Source: CAYOLL01 sp964404765 [NCBI: uncultured Gemmatimonadota bacterium] (GTDB lineage Bacteria; 4572-55). From it: a stretch of 64,000 nt of DNA. This document shows, piece after piece, positions 62,041 through 64,000 of this stretch. Made by a program: the position numbers and the translations under genes. The notes beneath the pieces were generated by a model, which saw only the letters and a list, made by a program, of their open reading frames with translations, did not search any database and was not told where the DNA came from. The stretch is from assembly GCA_964404765.1 (NCBI GenBank), contig CAYOLL010000001.1, positions 34,116-98,115 of the forward strand, in the 5' to 3' direction. Each line of letters begins with the position of its first letter. Position 1 is the first letter of the stretch.

Positions 62041-63807
62041 CTACTTATCAGACCGGAAAAGCTGCATCCCCTCCTGAATCATACCCAGAAACCAGCCGCC
62101 TTTTTGGCGCTTGTTCAGCGCGTTCAGTTCAATGGCTGCTCGTTCATGACTGATCCGCTCGTCAACCAGATCCTTATAAATTTGGTCGGCAATCGTTCGT
62201 CTTTTAATTGCGTCGAAGCCGTCAAACAGCCCTTCGAGGATACTGAACAGCCTGGTTAGCCAGCCGGTGCTTTGCGTATTAACTGCAATTTTTTCGCGCA
62301 CATGTTGAATTGTGATACGCAAATTTGAGTTAATGATTTGAATGGCTGTTTGCATTTCATCGCGCTGTGCCGCTGACCGATGGCGGACCTCTTCAATTGT
62401 TTCTTGCACATATTCTTCGCACAGCAGCCCATACTCTTGAAAATTGGCCAGTCCGCGTAAACCCTCTTCCAACTCTGCTTTGTTGTCTCTGAGCGCTTTT
62501 TGACAAAGTTGATAGCATTTGTCCCAGGCTTGCCAGCGGTACACAAAATCCAACCCGGTGCCTTTGATATTCTGAATGCCCATTACCCGATTAAAAAAAC
62601 CGGGCGGTGTTTCATTAGCAATCGTGTCCACGATTTTATTGCCGGGCGCAAAATAGTCTTGTACCACGTATAATTTGCGGCTGAACCATTGCCAGGCGGC
62701 GTCTTTAAACTGTGCGTCCACTTCCGCTCGTTGCGCCGGCTGTGATATTGTTACCTTTTCTACTAACATGGTATATTCTTTGAGTGTTTGCAGATCGGCA
62801 GAAAGATGGCGTGTTAGCGACGTAACATGCTTGTCGGCAATGCCCAGTTTTTTTAATTCCGCGCCCAACTGTTCCGGTTGCATCCACAATTCCAGCAGTC
62901 GGGCTTGTTCTGAGGGTAGCTGAAGCGTCTGTTCCGTCGCAGCGTCTTCTATTCTTTCACCAGTGGATAATACCGCTGTTACCATCACGGCGAGCCGGGC
63001 GCGAATCAAATCATCGGACATGGGCAGTCGGAATTTGCGGGCCATTGTCTGCAAGTGCTGCCGCGCTTCTGCGACGGTCGCCTCATTTCCGCGTGGCCAT
63101 AAGCTGACATGATCAATATACTGCGCCCACGCTTCTTTGATGTAACCCATTAACCCGTTAAGATTTCCGCCAATCAGAAAATGCCGATCCGCCGACAGAT
63201 CTTCTACCAGAACGCTGGCAAAAACACGTGAACGCGGAATGCGATCCGCCCGATTATTAACAACGGTGGTCAGCCAGGCGCCGGGATCGGCCTGATAATC
63301 ATGTGTGTCAAAGCCCAGGCGAATCCAGTTGCCGACGCAGCCGAGGCGCTCGTTGGCCGACATACCGTTGCTGAATTGCAGCCGTCGCGTTTGATACGGG
63401 GCAATGGGGTACACTTTCAAGTTGCCAAGATCGGGAATGACCCGGTCGGCAATCTCTTTCAATAAAAAGTCGCGCTCTACGCCCAACTCGCGGGCCAATC
63501 CGATCAACAAAGCCAGATTATACGGATGTTCCTCATACGGAAAGCGACTCAGAATATCCGGAGTGAGCAGACCCGCCTCCAACCAGCCTACGCCTTTTAT
63601 GCTTGTTCCAAAACGTTGTGCGCCCTCCGTCAAAATGGGCAGCATTTGTTCCTCGGAGGTGATCAATTGCCCGTTAAGCGGGATAAACTCCGTCATAACT
63701 TCGGGGATGTTGATGCCGGCAGGGCCCATGATGTCTTCATGATCCGGGTACGCATTGGTGAGGGTAGAAAAATCGTCCTGCATCCATTGTTTTTGCAGTA
63801 CCCGCAC
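62041..63807 (-). CDS. PgsB/CapB-like poly-gamma-glutamate ligase, N-terminus missing
   Basis: 588 residues from a GTG near the junction with foreign DNA. The beginning matches the middle of PgsB/CapB (YPDHEDIMGP, EFIPLNGQLITSEEQ, FSNGMSANE, NNRADRIPRSRVFASVL), the Mur-ligase-type enzyme that joins glutamates in poly-gamma-glutamate. The ATP-binding P-loop domain expected upstream is absent, so the gene is cut at its 5' side. The C-terminal ~300 residues (helical, with VVQDYFAPGNKIVD and HVREKIAVNTQS) extend well beyond the usual ~400-residue protein. With the CapA-like lipoprotein at 45.6 kb, it suggests a polyglutamate-type polymer. Confidence 0.6.
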   Translation of the reverse strand: MRVLQKQWMQDDFSTLTNAYPDHEDIMGPAGINIPEVMTEFIPLNGQLITSEEQMLPILTEGAQRFGTSIKGVGWLEAGLLTPDILSRFPYEEHPYNLALLIGLARELGVERDFLLKEIADRVIPDLGNLKVYPIAPYQTRRLQFSNGMSANERLGCVGNWIRLGFDTHDYQADPGAWLTTVVNNRADRIPRSRVFASVLVEDLSADRHFLIGGNLNGLMGYIKEAWAQYIDHVSLWPRGNEATVAEARQHLQTMARKFRLPMSDDLIRARLAVMVTAVLSTGERIEDAATEQTLQLPSEQARLLELWMQPEQLGAELKKLGIADKHVTSLTRHLSADLQTLKEYTMLVEKVTISQPAQRAEVDAQFKDAAWQWFSRKLYVVQDYFAPGNKIVDTIANETPPGFFNRVMGIQNIKGTGLDFVYRWQAWDKCYQLCQKALRDNKAELEEGLRGLANFQEYGLLCEEYVQETIEEVRHRSAAQRDEMQTAIQIINSNLRITIQHVREKIAVNTQSTGWLTRLFSILEGLFDGFDAIKRRTIADQIYKDLVDERISHERAAIELNALNKRQKGGWFLGMIQEGMQLFRSDK

Positions 63808-64000
63808 GTAAGAGGGCCGCCGCGATCACGATCGCCGGGAAGGGCGTATCGAAAGCGAAGATGGCGACGAAGGCCAGCGCGGCGATGGCCCACATCCAGT
63901 GGTTCTTCAGCGCCCGCGTGCCAATGCGGTGCGCGGCATGCAGCACCAGTGCCGTGACGGCGGGCTTGAGGCCATAGAAGATGCCGGCCACCAGCGGCAG
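63808..64000 (-). CDS. Chromate transporter ChrA fragment (partial, foreign base composition)
   Basis: The minus strand reads VAGIFYGLKPAVTALVLHAAHRIG...FDTPFPAIVIAAALL, a ChrA-type membrane segment, in frame to the window edge. G+C is about two-thirds here versus less than half just to the left. The frame breaks at ~63800-63812, inside the PgsB-like gene, with no start or stop between. Probably an assembly chimera. Confidence 0.6.

Noticed and set aside
61744-62259. A 171-codon plus-strand frame spanning the paralogue remnant
   Set aside because: The first part is out of frame relative to the homologous ATPase linker and the end lies antisense to the PgsB-like gene.

Overview
The window looks like one piece of a Gram-negative chromosome (roughly 45-50% G+C by eye) from the Fibrobacteres-Chlorobi-Bacteroidetes side of the tree. 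A KSB1- or Calditrichota-like lineage is my best guess. The pointers are a PorV/PorQ-type outer-membrane protein, an LpxD-like acyltransferase, a ten-gene type II secretion operon, CIRCE-controlled groESL with a GGM-tail GroEL, large TPR proteins and many small palindromic repeats. This placement is inference; no rRNA is present. The last ~190 bases are much more G+C-rich, encode part of a ChrA-type chromate transporter, and are joined in the middle of another gene, so the right end is probably an assembly chimera.

Layout. 0-2 kb: an HD-domain protein and a PorV-like barrel. 2-14.6 kb, minus strand: a surface-polysaccharide cluster. It holds an NAD-dependent epimerase, a DegT aminotransferase, a NeuD-like acyltransferase, ACP, a FabG-like reductase, an MBL hydrolase, a FabH-like synthase, an AMP ligase, a deacetylase-like protein, an LpxD-like transferase, a glycosyltransferase and a Wzx-type flippase, preceded by an HTH regulator with a perfect palindrome at its start. 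The set suggests a sugar N-acylated by a dedicated acyl-ACP pathway. The flippase and deacetylase are each broken by one missing base in a homopolymer. 14.7-18.5 kb: an M24 peptidase and groES-groEL.

18.7-25.7 kb is accessory: an unknown overlapping gene pair, VapBC with a decayed second VapB, a very large protein with three TIR domains and fourteen WD40 repeats (split by one frameshift), and a Uma2-family nuclease. 25.8-35.4 kb is mostly housekeeping: a Cys/Met PLP enzyme, a TPR protein, a GIY-YIG protein flanked by AMMECR1 and an AMMECR1 remnant, phosphate acetyltransferase, a membrane GAF receptor and a YccF protein. 35.4-45.6 kb: type II secretion genes gspI-J-K-L-M-N-C-D-E-F (no gspG or gspH), then a CapA-family lipoprotein, with recN convergent and dinB beyond.

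50.5-62 kb is again accessory: an ATPase remnant, a Phd/VapC pair, a 1214-residue periplasmic TPR protein directly followed by a kinase-ATPase-TPR protein, a run of toxin-antitoxin genes in several states of decay, a beta-barrel remnant, and a truncated paralogue of the kinase/ATPase gene carrying a different TPR block. 62-63.8 kb holds the C-terminal part of a PgsB/CapB-like ligase.

The most unusual signals are palindromic repeats inserted in frame inside coding sequences (one in the kinase domain between HRD and DFD, others in the ATPase and TIR-WD40 genes), the triple-TIR/14-WD40 protein with nearly identical blades, and evidence that the TPR sensor of the kinase protein is an exchangeable block.
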